Origin: Lacibacter luteus
GTDB lineage: Bacteria; Bacteroidota; Bacteroidia; Chitinophagales; Chitinophagaceae
Assembly (NCBI RefSeq): GCF_004118265.1
Contig: NZ_SDHW01000006.1
Span: forward strand, 1 to 64,000
Reading direction: 5' to 3'
Length of the DNA: 64,000 nt
Part shown: positions 1-8,441 of the stretch, piece by piece
Layout: the number at the start of each line of letters is the position of its first letter
How positions within the stretch are numbered: position 1 is the first letter of the stretch
Notes under the pieces: model-generated
Told to the model about the DNA's origin: nothing
The model's input: the letters and a program-made list of their open reading frames with translations, nothing else
The model's database searches: none
Program-made: the position numbers and the translations under genes

Positions 1-140
1 GTTTGATAAACAAAAAACAGCCAGTTCTTTAACAGCTTCAGAACATCTCTCCACCAGTTTTTGGATGATTTTTTTAGGGGGTCAATTTAAAATGGCGGAA
101 GGGGGTTAGTTTGGGTGGTATTTACACAATGGAAGGATAC
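1..140. mobile_element. Probable outer end of an IS21-type insertion sequence (partial)
   Basis: The first 130 bases hold spaced G-rich blocks on the plus strand (AGGGGGTCAATTT near 76-88, then AAGGGGGTTAG near 102-112 and GGGTGGTATTTACA near 113-126). This resembles the repeated GGGGGTCAA-type motifs at the ends of Bacteroidota IS21-family elements, and the outward end TTTACA fits a 5'-TG...CA-3' terminus. On the minus strand, a short open frame runs off the left window edge. No transposase can be confirmed because the element lies outside the window. The family comparison is from memory. Confidence 0.35.
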
Positions 141-546
141 CTTTTTGTTGTGCCATCGGTTTAAAATTTAAAATTGAAAAAAGAAAATGTTCAGGGTACA
201 CTTTAAATTAAAACCCGTCAGTTGCAACGACAACACAAGAGTACAATCATCAACAGATGCTTAAAAATCAACCGGCCGCTTTTGCCGTATTCAGCCATTT
301 TTGTACAAAAAAGCCGGTTTGGCCATTTTATGCCCAAAAGGACGTACTAAGTATATAGAGCGTATACTAAGCGTATATCAGACTATCTTAGCTATTCGAA
401 GAAACAAAAAAGAGTTTCCTGTAGTTTCACTTACACAACGCTTATACACTTCTACTTCTTTAACCTACCATACACCATAAACTCAACACCCTTTACCTTA
501 CACCTTTCACCCTTATCCTTATCTTAGCAATACAAATAACGTTTGT
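141..546. other. Intergenic region without a recognisable gene
   Basis: No convincing coding frame is present. Near 344-385 there is a degenerate direct repeat (TACTAAGTATATAG and TACTAAGCGTATAT). Between about 460 and 530 lies a G-poor, C/T/A-rich stretch made of short words such as CTTTACCTTACACC, which resembles the word-like spacers seen elsewhere in the window. The promoter of the Fe-S gene at 547 should be here, but no full TTG/TAnnTTTG pair was found. Confidence 0.6.
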
Positions 547-1866
547 ATGCAGATTGTTCAACAGGTTTTATTTGCCCTTTGCTTAGGTGCAGCCGTTTGG
601 TTCTTCAGCAAAAAAGTAAAAGAGATCCGCAGAAATATTCTGCTGGGTGCTGATGAAGAACTGACCGATAATCCTTCGGCCCGTTGGAAAAATATGCTGC
701 TGCTGGCTTTTGGTCAAAGGAAGATGTTCAAGAACCCGCTGGTAGCTGTCATGCATTTTGTAGTGTATGCAGGTTTTCTCATCATCAATATCGAAGTGCT
801 GGAAATTGTGCTCGATGGTTTGTTTGGTACACATCGTTTGTTCCTGCCTTTGCTTGGTTCGTTTTATACCTTTTTAATCAACGCTTTTGAAGTACTGGCC
901 TTGTTGGTGCTTACAGCCTGCGTCCTTTTCCTGGTGCGCAGGAATATGCTTAAGCTCAAACGTTTTATCAGTAACGATCTTAATGGCTGGCCACGCAGCG
1001 ATGCCAACTATATCCTTATTACAGAAATTGTATTGATGAGTCTGTTCCTGTTAATGAATGCAACCGATCGTGCATTGCAGTTAAACGGAGCCGATCATTA
1101 TCATCAAACCGGCGACTTTCTGTTATCCGGTTTACTGGCACCATCGCTTGCAGGTATTTCCGAAACAGGGTTAATTGCTATTGAACGCAGTGCATGGTGG
1201 TTACACATCATCGGCATACTTGCGTTTCTTAATTATTTACCGTGGAGCAAACACCTGCACATTGTATTGGCTTTCCCCAATGCATGGTATGCACGTTTAA
1301 CCAATACGGGCACAATGGCCAACATGACTTCGGTGCAAAACGAAGTAAAGTATATGATGCAGCCCGAGCTTGCACCCACCGATGCTGCAGCACCTGCTAA
1401 ATTCGGCGCAAAAGATGTAATGGACCTTAGCTGGAAAAGTTTGCTCGATGCATACAGTTGCACCGAGTGTGGCCGTTGCAGTGCAAGCTGTCCGGCAAAT
1501 ACAACAGGTAAATTATTAAGTCCTCGAAAAATTATGATGAGCACCCGTGACCGTTTGGAAGAAGTGGGTCGCAACATCAACAGCAATAAAACATTTACAC
1601 CCGATGGTAAAACCCTGCTCAACGATTATATAACAGTAGAAGAATTGCGAGCCTGCACTACCTGCAATGCCTGCGTGGAAGCCTGCCCTGTAAGCATCAA
1701 TCCGTTGAGTATTATTCTTGAATTACGTCGCTCGTTGATCATGGAAGACAGTAATGCTCCCGGCGAATGGAATGCAATGTTCGGCAACGTAGAAAACAAT
1801 TTTGCTCCGTGGAAATTCAGCCCCGATGAAAGAGATAAATGGGCCGAAGAAATGAACCAGGCTTAA
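547..1866 (+). CDS. Membrane (Fe-S)-binding protein, heterodisulfide reductase C-like
   Basis: A 439-residue inner-membrane electron-transfer protein. About five hydrophobic segments (roughly residues 4-20, 66-90, 100-128, 155-172, 218-235) precede a cytoplasmic ferredoxin-like domain. That domain has two CxxCxxCxxxC(P) motifs, at C305/308/311/315 and C370/373/376/380, which fit two [4Fe-4S] clusters. The family (GlpC/HdrC-like) passes electrons between a soluble oxidoreductase and the membrane quinone pool. The natural partner, a CCG-domain subunit, lies at 8442-9221 on the same strand, but nine minus-strand genes separate the two. The electron donor is not identifiable. ATG start at 547. 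Confidence 0.85.
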   Translation: MQIVQQVLFALCLGAAVWFFSKKVKEIRRNILLGADEELTDNPSARWKNMLLLAFGQRKMFKNPLVAVMHFVVYAGFLIINIEVLEIVLDGLFGTHRLFLPLLGSFYTFLINAFEVLALLVLTACVLFLVRRNMLKLKRFISNDLNGWPRSDANYILITEIVLMSLFLLMNATDRALQLNGADHYHQTGDFLLSGLLAPSLAGISETGLIAIERSAWWLHIIGILAFLNYLPWSKHLHIVLAFPNAWYARLTNTGTMANMTSVQNEVKYMMQPELAPTDAAAPAKFGAKDVMDLSWKSLLDAYSCTECGRCSASCPANTTGKLLSPRKIMMSTRDRLEEVGRNINSNKTFTPDGKTLLNDYITVEELRACTTCNACVEACPVSINPLSIILELRRSLIMEDSNAPGEWNAMFGNVENNFAPWKFSPDERDKWAEEMNQA

Positions 1867-2012
1867 AAAACTGATTTGTTTACCGGCTGATGTTTTCCAT
1901 TCAGCTGCATTGGCGACGCTCCGTTCAACTGTATGAAGCAAAGCAGCAATGCGCTCTTATTTCCTGCTTCGTACATCATACATCCTAAATCCTACATCAG
2001 AAATCAGACATC

Positions 2013-2705
2013 TCAATGAATGTTTTTCTCCAAACCTCCCGTAACATCTTCGGGGTGTTCTAACTGGTGAATAGCGTCTTTCTTCCGGAAAATGCGGTAC
2101 AACTGAATAAGTGCAGTAAACAAAAACACGCCACCAATAATCCAGTTCAACATATGCTGAGAAGCATTCAATCTGTCTACCAATAATCTGCCGCCAAAAA
2201 TAAATACACAGTTGCCTGCAAATGTACCAATGCCAATACCCAGGATGTAGGTATTGTAATTCCATATTCCCGGTTTTAAAATATTCTTGGTAAACAAAAC
2301 CGTACTCCAGCCAAACCAGAAAGGAATCTGCACCGGGTTAATTAAACTCATGGTAAAACCAAGCAACCCCCTGTGCATACTGTTAGAGAGAATTACATTC
2401 TTATCAACCGATGGATGAGCTGCTGCCCAAAAACTCGAAGCTGCAAGTGCCAGCACAATTACAACAGTAAGCCATTCGAGTGCTTTTAATAATTTTTCCT
2501 GTTTGCGTACCCAATCCATTGCAACCAGCGATATGCGTACGTAGATAATTTCGGCAGTAAGCGAACCGGCGGAGAACCACAGTGCAGGTGATATGCCATC
2601 GGTAATTCCGATTTGCATAGCAGCAATATTAAGTGTTCCCAAGGGCAGCGATCCTAAAAAACTGATGATAAAGCCCCACATTAAAATTTTACCCGGTTGT
2701 GGCAT
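2013..2705 (-). CDS. LysE family amino-acid exporter
   Basis: A 230-residue integral membrane protein with about six hydrophobic helices and the LysE/RhtB N-terminal pattern (SLPLGTLNIAAMQIG, a PG..N-like motif near residues 20-34). The family exports amino acids or related small molecules; the substrate here is unknown. A TAnnTTTG-type element (TATATTTG on the minus strand, plus coordinates 2710-2717) lies just upstream of the ATG at 2705, so the transcript probably has a very short leader. It is separated from the upstream ATP-grasp gene by 35 bp. Confidence 0.75.
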   Translation of the reverse strand: MPQPGKILMWGFIISFLGSLPLGTLNIAAMQIGITDGISPALWFSAGSLTAEIIYVRISLVAMDWVRKQEKLLKALEWLTVVIVLALAASSFWAAAHPSVDKNVILSNSMHRGLLGFTMSLINPVQIPFWFGWSTVLFTKNILKPGIWNYNTYILGIGIGTFAGNCVFIFGGRLLVDRLNASQHMLNWIIGGVFLFTALIQLYRIFRKKDAIHQLEHPEDVTGGLEKNIH

Positions 2706-2740
2706 AAAACAAATATAAAGGCTTGCGCCAAAACGAACGA

Positions 2741-3805
2741 TTATAATTTCAATGCAACGGCATCGAGTTGTTTTACATGCGCTGCATTACTTTTAAACAT
2801 TGCAACAGCTTCTTTTATGGTCATGTACCGATGACCTTTTGCATGATTTTTTTTACTGATGCGCCACAGAATAAACCAATGCTTGATGATTTCTTTCCAG
2901 GCAAAAAGAAGAGTATGTTTCGGATCGTACATATGTGTGGGATCGCTTCCTGCCCCGTTCAATTCAATAATATGAAAATTCTTTCCCTGTTGCAGATCTT
3001 CCCAATCATTATACATCACGTCTAAACGGCCATAATGAAAGCCGTCGATCTGTTGGCATACCGCATCAATACTGGCAACAAATGTTGCATCGGCTTTCTC
3101 TGTCCGGTCAATAAACTTTGAGCCACGTGCATGGTTACCATAAGGCGCCAATACTTTCACTTCTCCTTTCTTCAACACCTGCAGAATATCTTTTCCGTAC
3201 ATCTGTTTTAATGCATCTATCTGCAGAATGTATCTTGGCACATTCATGATCAGTTCATACAATGTTGAAACGCCATCGCCCTCAACTGTCATGGGCTCTT
3301 TTGCTACAATGCCGGTTATTCTTCCGTTTGCTTCGCCTGGTATACGATGATAGAAAATACCTACTTCTTTTGTGTATGGCGATAATTCCTGTACCATAAA
3401 ATCTACAGTACATATTGCTGCGTAATGTTTCAGTTCATCAACGTTGTTGATTTTTTTTACAGCTTTACCCTGCATGCCAATTACAGGTTTCGCAATGAGA
3501 GGGAAAGTAAATTGATGTTGCTGCAGCAACTCTTCAATTTGTGTAAACGAAGTTTGCGCAGGCACGTGAAAGAACAAAGGATAATAACCGTTGGGTAACA
3601 GTGGATAAATATCCTGCTTCTGCTCCATTAAAAAACCACCGTACTTAATGGTTGGATTAGCTGCTGTAAAGAAAAATTTACCGCCTGCACGAATACACAA
3701 GAGTGTAAACACCGGGTAGATCCATCCATAAATAGCAGTAAAACTCCAATACTCCCAATGAAATAAACGGATAAAAAACGGATGATGAGTAAACAGCTTA
3801 CGCAT
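2741..3805 (-). CDS. Membrane-anchored ATP-grasp family protein (paralogue 1)
   Basis: 354 residues. A hydrophobic N-terminal segment (WEYWSFTAIYGWIYPVFTLL, about residues 14-35) is followed by an ATP-grasp fold: nucleotide-binding lysines in LIAKPVIGMQGKAV, a GDGVSTLYELI loop and a metal-binding acidic strand ending IIELNGAGSDPTHMYD. ATP-grasp enzymes join a carboxylate to an amine or thiol through an acyl phosphate; the substrate here is unknown. The start at 3805 is chosen because its ATG overlaps the stop of the upstream NRDE gene by 8 bp (ATGCGTAA), which suggests translational coupling. It is clearly paralogous to the protein at 7309-8349: shared NPTI.(Y/F)GGF, similar spacing and the same C-terminal KHW....ISK.NH motif. 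Confidence 0.75.
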   Translation of the reverse strand: MRKLFTHHPFFIRLFHWEYWSFTAIYGWIYPVFTLLCIRAGGKFFFTAANPTIKYGGFLMEQKQDIYPLLPNGYYPLFFHVPAQTSFTQIEELLQQHQFTFPLIAKPVIGMQGKAVKKINNVDELKHYAAICTVDFMVQELSPYTKEVGIFYHRIPGEANGRITGIVAKEPMTVEGDGVSTLYELIMNVPRYILQIDALKQMYGKDILQVLKKGEVKVLAPYGNHARGSKFIDRTEKADATFVASIDAVCQQIDGFHYGRLDVMYNDWEDLQQGKNFHIIELNGAGSDPTHMYDPKHTLLFAWKEIIKHWFILWRISKKNHAKGHRYMTIKEAVAMFKSNAAHVKQLDAVALKL

Positions 3806-4529
3806 GTAGTTGTGTAATGGTATGGTTGAATTCCTGCGAATATAACCTGCCATCCTGTAAATCGAGATAATGCATAAAAGAAAGTTCCTGCTTGCGGTGT
3901 AATTGTGTAATGCTTACCGTCAGCATTTCGTTGTTGCGATTCATTAACACATCATTGCTGCCATCGCCATCGCCTGCAAAACGATGAAAGTGCAATATCT
4001 CTTTGGAGCCTGTTTCTTTGTATTCTTTTTGAAAAGCCTGGAACCATGCTTTTCTTTTTTCAATAATGTCGTTACTGTACAATGTAACCGACGACCAGAT
4101 GTGTGCAGCTGATGCATCAAGCTCAAGTATACTTTTTTCCTGCCCATCCCATCTTGCTTCAAACAATTGTTCGGCCTGCCGTATAACCAACGTAAACGGT
4201 TCAATTTTATGCAGGTGAATCTGTTCAAATGCGTCAACAGGTCTTGGATGATCGAACACGTCTAAAAAAATCAATCCCCTGCTTTTACGGTATGGTGGCA
4301 ACGAAACATGGTTTACAAAACCTCCGTTCAACAACACCATTGCATTACCGTTTTCATGCAAGGCCATCCAGGTTCCACCGGCATTACCATCTTTCGGAAA
4401 TAATAAATTGCCACTTGCAAATTTGTGCCACTTCGGTTCTTCGGCACGCAGGCGCACCTGCTTCTCATCTCTGTTGGAAGTAAGAAAAAAGGAATGATTG
4501 CTTACGGGTATATAGGTTACTGTGCACAT
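3798..4529 (-). CDS. NRDE family (TANGO2-like) protein
   Basis: 243 residues starting MCTVTYIPV and carrying the family signature SNRDE at residues 18-22, with the conserved N-terminal Cys2. NRDE proteins have an Ntn-hydrolase-like layout in which Cys2 could become the nucleophile, but their reaction is not established; the animal homologue TANGO2 is linked to heme and lipid handling. The gene overlaps the DinB gene upstream by 13 bp and the ATP-grasp gene downstream by 8 bp, so the three are very probably one transcript. No signal peptide. Confidence 0.8.
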   Translation of the reverse strand: MCTVTYIPVSNHSFFLTSNRDEKQVRLRAEEPKWHKFASGNLLFPKDGNAGGTWMALHENGNAMVLLNGGFVNHVSLPPYRKSRGLIFLDVFDHPRPVDAFEQIHLHKIEPFTLVIRQAEQLFEARWDGQEKSILELDASAAHIWSSVTLYSNDIIEKRKAWFQAFQKEYKETGSKEILHFHRFAGDGDGSNDVLMNRNNEMLTVSITQLHRKQELSFMHYLDLQDGRLYSQEFNHTITQLHA

Positions 4530-5017
4530 TGTTGCTTGTTACGGATAGTTGATGATGCAATACCAAAATCAGCTTCAATTACTGCTGCACTAACTTCTTT
4601 TAATCCAACACGTATCAATGCCATGTGATGAATTGTGTGCTCGTGATTGTATAACAATTCACGATAGTAATTTGTTGTTATATGGATCTGTTCGTTTGAT
4701 GTTTTATCGTAAGTGCCTGCAAGTTGCAGATCGATATTTTCTTTGCTAACAGCAGATGCAATCTGTTGCAACAATTCTTTTGCAAATAATAGATCGGTTT
4801 CAATACGCACATCTCTTTTACGGTCGTCGTAACAAACGTATTGCCGATCGTATCCGTTCAACAGGCATTGATACAGTTCAATAACATGACGGGTGTGCTG
4901 GCCAATTGTTGAGCCCGACAGATAAGCAGAGGCGGTTTGGTATTGTTCTGCAGTTAACTGATCGAGCACAGCTATCAATTGCTGAAGAACGTTTTTTACT
5001 GCGGTAAATAAGTGCAT
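4517..5017 (-). CDS. DinB family protein
   Basis: 166 residues, predicted four-helix bundle. Histidines are placed as in DinB/YfiT-like metal-binding proteins: IGQHTRHVIE near residue 40 and HEHTIHHMALIR near residue 130. Members are often thiol-dependent transferases (bacillithiol/mycothiol S-transferase-like), but the substrate is not predictable. Its 3' end overlaps the NRDE gene by 13 bp, so it heads the DinB-NRDE-ATP-grasp unit. The 197 bp upstream to the DoxX gene hold no clear gene. Confidence 0.75.
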   Translation of the reverse strand: MHLFTAVKNVLQQLIAVLDQLTAEQYQTASAYLSGSTIGQHTRHVIELYQCLLNGYDRQYVCYDDRKRDVRIETDLLFAKELLQQIASAVSKENIDLQLAGTYDKTSNEQIHITTNYYRELLYNHEHTIHHMALIRVGLKEVSAAVIEADFGIASSTIRNKQQCAQ

Positions 5018-5214
5018 ATAGTTAACAGGATCTTTTTAAAAATAGTTCTTTTTTGCCGGCCTTTCCGGTTTAAGTTTCTAACAACTGTGCTTTTTACACA
5101 AAGGGCGGTTTCTCCCGTTTTAATGGCTATTGTTGCTGTAGAAGATACGCACAAACTTCTGCGAAAGATTTCTACTGCCTTCCGGGTAAATAAGCCGGCA
5201 TTGGTATGTGAAGC

Positions 5215-5613
5215 TTATTTTGTTTTGAATTTTGTAAGCAGTTCACTTATTTTATTACGATGAAAGTAAAGGAGCAGTAAACAGCTCATCATTACAAGCA
5301 AAGCATAAACAAACAATAAACCACCATCGCCTTTTACTTCAACGCCCAGCTTTGTAATATGAAAAAACAATGCCCCCCCCATCAACCCCACTCCCAGCAA
5401 TGCACCCAAATGCGTTGTTCGTGGATAAAGCAACAGAACAGATGCAATTAACTCCATTACTCCTGTTCCAATACGGCCCCAGGGCTCCATTCCTATTTCA
5501 GAAAAAATATAAACTGATTCTTCGTTGGCCGAAAATTTATAGTATAAGGTCTGCAGCATTATTAGTGCTGCAAGTAAACGCAACACCCAGCTAAAAATGT
5601 TTTGAAAATTCAT
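5215..5613 (-). CDS. DoxX-like family membrane protein
   Basis: 132 residues with four hydrophobic helices (about 7-25, 45-63, 72-90, 100-118). The pattern YYKFSANEESVYIFSEIGMEPWGRIGTGVMELIASVLLL is typical of DoxX-like proteins, shown here only in part as positions 25-63. These are small membrane proteins often linked to redox or thiol stress. It is 15 bp downstream of a secreted YHS protein gene, which suggests co-transcription with the two YHS genes. Confidence 0.7.
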   Translation of the reverse strand: MNFQNIFSWVLRLLAALIMLQTLYYKFSANEESVYIFSEIGMEPWGRIGTGVMELIASVLLLYPRTTHLGALLGVGLMGGALFFHITKLGVEVKGDGGLLFVYALLVMMSCLLLLYFHRNKISELLTKFKTK

Positions 5614-5628
5614 GATCGATAAGTTTAA

Positions 5629-6063
5629 TCAGTTAAGTCGTATTTGCGGCCATTTACGATTGGCCGAATCGATATACCGTTCTTTTTCTTTTTGCCAGAT
5701 CGCTTTCACTTTCTGATTGTAATTGAAATAAAGTTTGCCATCGAGTACATACCAGGTATCAGCAACTGTAGGTGCTTTGTATCCCCTTGCCAAACCGTAT
5801 GCACAGTATCCGCCATACTGAGGTTCGTACTTGGCAGGATCGGCTTTAAATAATGCAAGATGATTGGCCGATGCAAAAAACCATTTTACATTTTTCCAGC
5901 TGTACATGAATTTATCGGAGCCGGTTATTGCTTTTCCTTCGGTATAAAAAGCAACTACATCGTAGCCACGCAAAGCAATACTATCGGGGGCAAATATTTC
6001 AGAAGTCTGTGCACTTGTGTGCAGTGTTACAAACAGCAGCACAAGCAATAATTGTTGTTTCAT
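5629..6063 (-). CDS. Secreted YHS-domain protein 1
   Basis: 144 residues with an N-terminal signal peptide (MKQQLLLVLLFVTLHTSAQ, cleavage after about residue 18). The YHS-type core carries GYDVVAFYTEGKAITGS, the signature YEPQYGGYCAYGLA with one conserved cysteine, and W.VLDGKLYFNYN. The domain is thought to bind metal; related families are labelled (seleno)proteins. The gene is a tandem paralogue of the one at 6075-6533, 11 bp apart, probably from local duplication. Function in the periplasm is unknown. Confidence 0.8.
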   Translation of the reverse strand: MKQQLLLVLLFVTLHTSAQTSEIFAPDSIALRGYDVVAFYTEGKAITGSDKFMYSWKNVKWFFASANHLALFKADPAKYEPQYGGYCAYGLARGYKAPTVADTWYVLDGKLYFNYNQKVKAIWQKEKERYIDSANRKWPQIRLN

Positions 6064-6074
6064 TTTGCTGTGTA

Positions 6075-6533
6075 TTAATTGCTGAACTTTTTCCAGTTTG
6101 CATCGGCCTTTGCCCGAAGGTTCGTTTCATCTTTATTCCACTTGGGTAATGTGTTAGTGAAAAAACGATTGTAAAAAAGATAGAGTTTGCCATTTACAAT
6201 TTTGAAAGTCTCGGGATCGAAATCTACTTTTTCGCCGGTTGCGCCCATGGCATAAGCACACCAGCCTCCGTATTGCGGTTCGTATTTCGCTGCATTGGCC
6301 TTAAACTCATCCCGGTTTGCTGCTGTAGAAAAATAGTAGTTTATACCTTGATAACGTACCGCAAGCGACGAGGAACCCTTCACGGCTTTACTTTGTTTGA
6401 AATAAGCAACCACATCGTAACCTTTTGCAGCTACTCCGTTTTCAAGATTAAATTCCTTTTGCCGTTGCTGATCCTGTGCGTTTAACGAAGTAAATCCGTT
6501 AATAAAGAATAAAAGAAGAAATACCTGTTTCAT
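6075..6533 (-). CDS. Secreted YHS-domain protein 2
   Basis: 152 residues; signal peptide MKQVFLLLFFINGFTSLNA. It has the same core as its neighbour (GYDVVAYFKQSKAVKGS, YEPQYGGWCAYAMG, IVNGKLYLFYN, C-terminal ADANWKK). The ATG at 6533 is preferred over an in-frame one 21 bp upstream because a TACTTTTG promoter element (minus strand, 6552-6559) sits across that upstream position, so transcription should begin inside it. Likely first gene of YHS2-YHS1-DoxX. Confidence 0.8.
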   Translation of the reverse strand: MKQVFLLLFFINGFTSLNAQDQQRQKEFNLENGVAAKGYDVVAYFKQSKAVKGSSSLAVRYQGINYYFSTAANRDEFKANAAKYEPQYGGWCAYAMGATGEKVDFDPETFKIVNGKLYLFYNRFFTNTLPKWNKDETNLRAKADANWKKFSN

Positions 6534-6586
6534 ATACTTGTTTTGATGAAACAAAAGTAGATTCCGGTTACGGTAGGTTTTGTCGC

Positions 6587-7288
6587 TTAACTGACAGCCA
6601 AGCTCTTTTGCAGTTTTTTAACGGATGGAATTTTTATCTGCTGCCGGCTTACTTCTACCAAAGCTGCGGCTTCAAGTTCGTTCAACAGCGTTGTAACAGT
6701 TTGTCTGCTGCTGCCGATGAGCTGTGCAATATCTTCATGTGTAAGGAAGTTCTGTACAGTTTGCTCATCGTTTGCAGTTTTGTTGCCATACTCCTGTGCA
6801 AGCATTATCAGAAAATTGACAAGCCTTGTTTTTACATCTTTATTCAGCAGGTTTAACAGGCGGCTTTCAAGTTTACGTAATTTCTGCCCTACCTGTTTTG
6901 TAAAGTGAAAACCGATTGCCGGTTTTGTTTTCAGCAGCTTTTCAAAATCATCAATATTAAATGCACAGAGCGAAACATCAGCTTTGTAGGCTTGGGCAAA
7001 TTCACCATTCAGGTTATTTCGTTCCAATGTAAACTGGCCAAACACTTCTCCCTGCCGGATAATTTCTTTGATCACTTCCTTACCATCTTCACCTACATAA
7101 CCGATCTTGATGGTTCCGCCTTTAAGAAAATATAATTTGTTGTGATAGGCCGAATCGAAATAGATATAATCACCTTTTCCGGCTTCAATAAAATGATGAG
7201 CAAGGTTTAATTCTTCATACTCCTCATCTGTTATATGCGCAAAAAGGTCGTAGTTGCGAATCAGTAAAAATTTATCATCACTGCCCAT
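6587..7288 (-). CDS. Crp/Fnr family transcriptional regulator
   Basis: 233 residues. An N-terminal cyclic-nucleotide-binding-like beta-barrel (about 20-130; KGGTIKIGYVGEDGKEVIKEIIRQGEVFGQF) is joined by a long helix to a C-terminal HTH_Crp domain (EDIAQLIGSSRQTVTTLLNELEAA near residues 185-208). No Fnr-type N-terminal cysteine cluster is present, so it is not an Fe-S oxygen sensor. It lies 54 bp upstream of the YHS2-YHS1-DoxX group on the same strand and is the obvious candidate regulator of that group (inference from position only). Confidence 0.85.
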   Translation of the reverse strand: MGSDDKFLLIRNYDLFAHITDEEYEELNLAHHFIEAGKGDYIYFDSAYHNKLYFLKGGTIKIGYVGEDGKEVIKEIIRQGEVFGQFTLERNNLNGEFAQAYKADVSLCAFNIDDFEKLLKTKPAIGFHFTKQVGQKLRKLESRLLNLLNKDVKTRLVNFLIMLAQEYGNKTANDEQTVQNFLTHEDIAQLIGSSRQTVTTLLNELEAAALVEVSRQQIKIPSVKKLQKSLAVS

Positions 7289-7308
7289 AACAAGATTATG
7301 CCTTGAAA

Positions 7309-8349
7309 TTAATCATATTTCTGCAGCAGCTTAAAATGTTTCTGACTCTGTTTTATAAAGCGGTAACCTTTTGCAAAATCCCAATACGGAAACCCGTTGT
7401 TGTGATTGTACTTGCTTATTTCATACAAAGCTTTCCAATGCTTCAGAATTTCTTTGTACGCTTCGCCTAAGCGCATGTTGCAATCGTAAATATGGTTAGG
7501 CTCTGCGCCACAGCCATTGTATTCAAGAATCAGAAAGTTCCTGCCCGCTTTCAGATCTTCAATACTTGTTGTTTTAATATCGTAACGGCCGTAGTAAAAA
7601 TGTTTGGAGTAATTACTTAACTCATCAAATACTTTGTGCAACTGCTCATCAATTTCTGCATGCAGATTTGTAAAATGTGCGCCACGGTTATGATTACCGG
7701 CATATGAGAGATAAAAAATATGATCCTTCTCAATTACACGATCGAAGCGGTGTGCATGACGGTGTTCCATTTCTTCCGTACGATGTTTTGCTCTCGGATG
7801 TTTTTGTACAAGCTGTTGTAAAGTGTCCTCTCCATTACCGATTACATGCAGCAACTCTTTATGTATAAAGCCGCTGACTGTTCCTTTGGTTTGTGCAGGA
7901 TGTCTGTAGTAGAACACACTCACCTCAACCGGCAGTTCAATCAAATCCTGTACAATGTATTCAACAGGAATACGCTCATGATATTTATGTAATTGCTCTT
8001 CATTGTCAATTTTACGAAACAGAATTCCCTTCATCCCCACATCGGGCTTTACAATAAACGGATATTGAAATCCTGCTGCTGCAATGCGTTTCTTTACATC
8101 ATCGAACGGCAGATCGTGCATAATATAAATTGTACGGGGCACTGTATGCGGCGGTAGCTGATCGTACATTTCTTTCTTCCCTTCTCCTTCAAACCCGCCA
8201 AAATCAATGGTGGGGTTCGATGGGGTAAAAAACCAAACAGCTCTGCTGCGTACAATGTACCAGATCCACACAAAACTGATGGGAAAATAAATAACTGCAA
8301 AAGGCCACAGTTCCCAATTCGTCAATCGTTCAAAAAATTTCTTCACCAT
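7309..8349 (-). CDS. Membrane-anchored ATP-grasp family protein (paralogue 2)
   Basis: 346 residues, paralogue of the protein at 2741-3805. Hydrophobic N-terminal segment (WELWPFAVIYFPISFVWIWYIV, about 10-31), then the ATP-grasp core with FIVKPDVGMKGILF, GNGEDTLQQLV and the acidic metal-binding strand FLILEYNGCGAEPNHIYD. Substrate unknown. The ATG at 8349 is chosen over an upstream one at 8388 because a good promoter (TTTG, 22 bp, TATCTTTG) occupies 8356-8389. It lies 20 bp before the Crp/Fnr gene, so it may lead that transcript. Confidence 0.75.
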   Translation of the reverse strand: MVKKFFERLTNWELWPFAVIYFPISFVWIWYIVRSRAVWFFTPSNPTIDFGGFEGEGKKEMYDQLPPHTVPRTIYIMHDLPFDDVKKRIAAAGFQYPFIVKPDVGMKGILFRKIDNEEQLHKYHERIPVEYIVQDLIELPVEVSVFYYRHPAQTKGTVSGFIHKELLHVIGNGEDTLQQLVQKHPRAKHRTEEMEHRHAHRFDRVIEKDHIFYLSYAGNHNRGAHFTNLHAEIDEQLHKVFDELSNYSKHFYYGRYDIKTTSIEDLKAGRNFLILEYNGCGAEPNHIYDCNMRLGEAYKEILKHWKALYEISKYNHNNGFPYWDFAKGYRFIKQSQKHFKLLQKYD

Positions 8350-8355
8350 GAAATT

Positions 8356-8389
8356 CAAAGATAAACGGGTAAACGGATATACAGACAAA
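8356..8389 (-). promoter_or_regulatory. Bacteroidota-type promoter for ATP-grasp gene 2
   Basis: On the minus strand TTTG (plus 8386-8389), a 22-bp spacer and TATCTTTG (plus 8356-8363) match the TTTG/TAnnTTTG housekeeping promoter of the phylum. Transcription should start about 5 nt downstream, giving a near-leaderless message from the ATG at 8349. On the plus strand TAGTTTTG at 8418-8425 is a candidate -7 element for the divergent Fe-S gene at 8442. Confidence 0.55.
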
Positions 8390-8441
8390 CAACTGTCTGC
8401 ATTTCATCTGTTTCTCTTAGTTTTGAAACAAATTAAAGAAT

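Noticed and set aside
5012-5263. 83-codon plus-strand frame between the DinB and DoxX genes
   Set aside because: It starts inside the DinB start region, runs into the DoxX gene on the other strand and shows no family pattern.
2013-8349. Whole LysE to ATP-grasp block considered as a biosynthetic gene cluster
   Set aside because: No carrier protein, synthetase or tailoring set is present; only the two ATP-grasp genes hint at peptide ligation, so it is kept as an inference in the findings.
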